Assembly (NCBI RefSeq): GCF_900090305.1
Contig: NZ_LT607751.1
Coordinates: 5,642,001 to 5,706,000 of the forward strand
Direction of reading: 5' to 3'
Origin: Micromonospora siamensis
GTDB lineage: Bacteria > Actinomycetota > Actinomycetes > Mycobacteriales > Micromonosporaceae
Length of the DNA stretch: 64,000 nt
The position numbers and the translations under genes were made by a program. The notes under the pieces are model-generated. The model did not search any database. It was not told the origin of the DNA and saw only the letters and a program-made list of their open reading frames with translations. This document shows positions 63,197 to 64,000 of this stretch, one piece after another; the stretch's first letter is position 1, and the number at the start of each line of letters is the position of its first letter.

Positions 63197-64000
63197 ATGG
63201 CGAGAATCGTGACCCGGCGCACGTTGCTGACCGTCGGCGCCGGCGTGGCCGGCGCCGCCGTCGTGGGCGGGCTGGCCGTCCGGGAGATCCGGACGAACGC
63301 CGCGGAGTCCACCGGCGCTCCGGACGTGCCCGCCGGGGACGAGCGGCTGATCCGGATCCGCTCCGCCGCCCGCAACCGCGAGGTCGACTTCTGGACGGCC
63401 GTGCCCGAGGGGTACGGCGACGGCCGCGGCCTGCCGGTCTGCCTGGTGCTGCACGGCGCCTCGGCCACGCCCCGCGACTACGGCCGGCTGGGCCTGGCCC
63501 GCTTCCTCACCGAGGCGGTACGCCGGGGCGCCCCGCCGTTCGTCCTCGCCGGGGCGGCCGGCGGGCGGCTCTTCTGGCGCCCGTCCGGGGCGGACGACCC
63601 GCAGCGGATGGTCCGCGAGGAGATTCCCACCTGGTGCGCCCGCCGCGGCTTCGACAGCAGCCGGCTCGCCGCCTGGGGCTGGTCGATGGGGGGCTTCGGC
63701 GCGTTGCTGCTCGCCGAGACGTACCCGGGATGGGTGCGGGCGGTGGCGGCCTTCTCCCCCGCCGTGAGCCGGGGCGACGCGGTCTTCGCCGGGGTCGACA
63801 AGCTGCGCGGGACGCCGGTGGGGCTCTGGTGCGGCCGGCAGGACAACCTGCTGCGCGACGTCCGGACCCTGGCCTCGGCGCTGCCGGAGCCGCCGAGGGT
63901 GGCCCGCTGGTCGGACGGCCGGCACAACTTCGGCTACTGGGGCACGGTCATCCCGGAGGCCTTCGCCCTGCTCGGCACCGCGCTCACCCCGCCCGGCCGG
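63197..64000 (+). CDS. Secreted or membrane-anchored esterase, 3' end outside window
   Basis: Reading from ATG 63197, 268 codons are open to the window edge. N-terminal signal/anchor (about 9-30, twin-Arg-like RRTLLTVGAGVAGAAVVGG), then an alpha/beta hydrolase fold: GWSMGG with Ser163, acid candidate Asp216 (GRQDNLL) and His243 (GRHNFGYW). Similar to actinobacterial esterases related to acyltransferase mycolyl/esterase D types. Most of the triad is inside the window, so only a short tail may be missing. Substrate unknown. Confidence 0.82.
   Translation, partial: MARIVTRRTLLTVGAGVAGAAVVGGLAVREIRTNAAESTGAPDVPAGDERLIRIRSAARNREVDFWTAVPEGYGDGRGLPVCLVLHGASATPRDYGRLGLARFLTEAVRRGAPPFVLAGAAGGRLFWRPSGADDPQRMVREEIPTWCARRGFDSSRLAAWGWSMGGFGALLLAETYPGWVRAVAAFSPAVSRGDAVFAGVDKLRGTPVGLWCGRQDNLLRDVRTLASALPEPPRVARWSDGRHNFGYWGTVIPEAFALLGTALTPPGR

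Overview
The window is about 72% GC chromosomal DNA of a filamentous actinobacterium, most likely Micromonosporaceae (Micromonospora-like). This rests on codon use (GC-rich third positions, many GTG starts), on a CvnABCD conservon, EndoMS/NucS mismatch repair, SigE-type ECF sigma, ROK regulators and Scy/FilP-like coiled-coil proteins, and on a gene order that recalls the Streptomyces coelicolor SCO5385-SCO5420 neighbourhood (from memory, not searched). No rRNA, tRNA, CRISPR array, insertion sequence or prophage was seen. About 53 protein genes are supported. The first and last are cut by the window edges.

Layout. 1-4.8 kb: truncated AAA ATPase, then the xylose catabolic pair xylB-xylA, divergent from a ROK repressor. 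4.9-9.5 kb: signalling block with a PAS/GAF/PP2C phosphatase translationally coupled to a cobalamin-binding protein carrying the CarH-type Wx9EH motif, then a MarR regulator divergent from a second, degenerate PP2C phosphatase. 9.5-14.2 kb: polyprenyl glycosylphosphotransferase, a von Willebrand/solute-binding hybrid and a 6-phosphogluconolactonase-type propeller. 14.3-18.1 kb: CvnABCD conservon. 18.4-22.7 kb: two proteins sharing an uncharacterised C-terminal domain, a sodium:solute symporter with a small membrane partner, and a small acidic protein. 22.9-24.7 kb: secreted CBM2-GH6 cellulase with a CebR-like box upstream. 25.2-27.2 kb: tandem-repeat surface protein and class F sortase. 27.3-34.6 kb: giant NAD-glutamate dehydrogenase and a lipoprotein penicillin-binding protein. 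34.8-38.2 kb: arginase-family protein with a low-complexity tail, thioredoxin-TPR protein, HxlR regulator, RidA.

38.3-45.1 kb and 59.3-61.3 kb hold acyl-CoA carbon metabolism: isobutyryl-CoA mutase large subunit, Gls24 protein, MeaB chaperone, acetyl-CoA acetyltransferase, methylmalonyl-CoA epimerase, crotonyl-CoA carboxylase/reductase (ccr) and, 16 kb away, ethylmalonyl-CoA mutase (ecm). With the tandem 3-hydroxyacyl-CoA dehydrogenase at 51.8-53.6 kb these form much of the ethylmalonyl-CoA pathway, which assimilates acetyl-CoA and supplies methylmalonyl- and ethylmalonyl-CoA polyketide extender units. ccr and ecm share a near-palindromic 13-14 bp sequence upstream, suggesting one regulator.

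45.4-48.8 kb encodes two long DivIVA-like coiled-coil proteins (Scy/FilP-like, polar growth). 48.9-57.4 kb: housekeeping genes (hydrolase, zinc-ribbon protein, ECF sigma with its membrane partner, FHA protein, aldehyde dehydrogenase, NucS, DUF4126). 57.4-58.9 kb: secreted lysozyme-like protein and an 885 bp repeat-rich non-coding stretch, which holds two inverted copies of a 27 bp element also present at 34.65 kb. 61.5-64 kb: two-gene ABC exporter and a truncated esterase.
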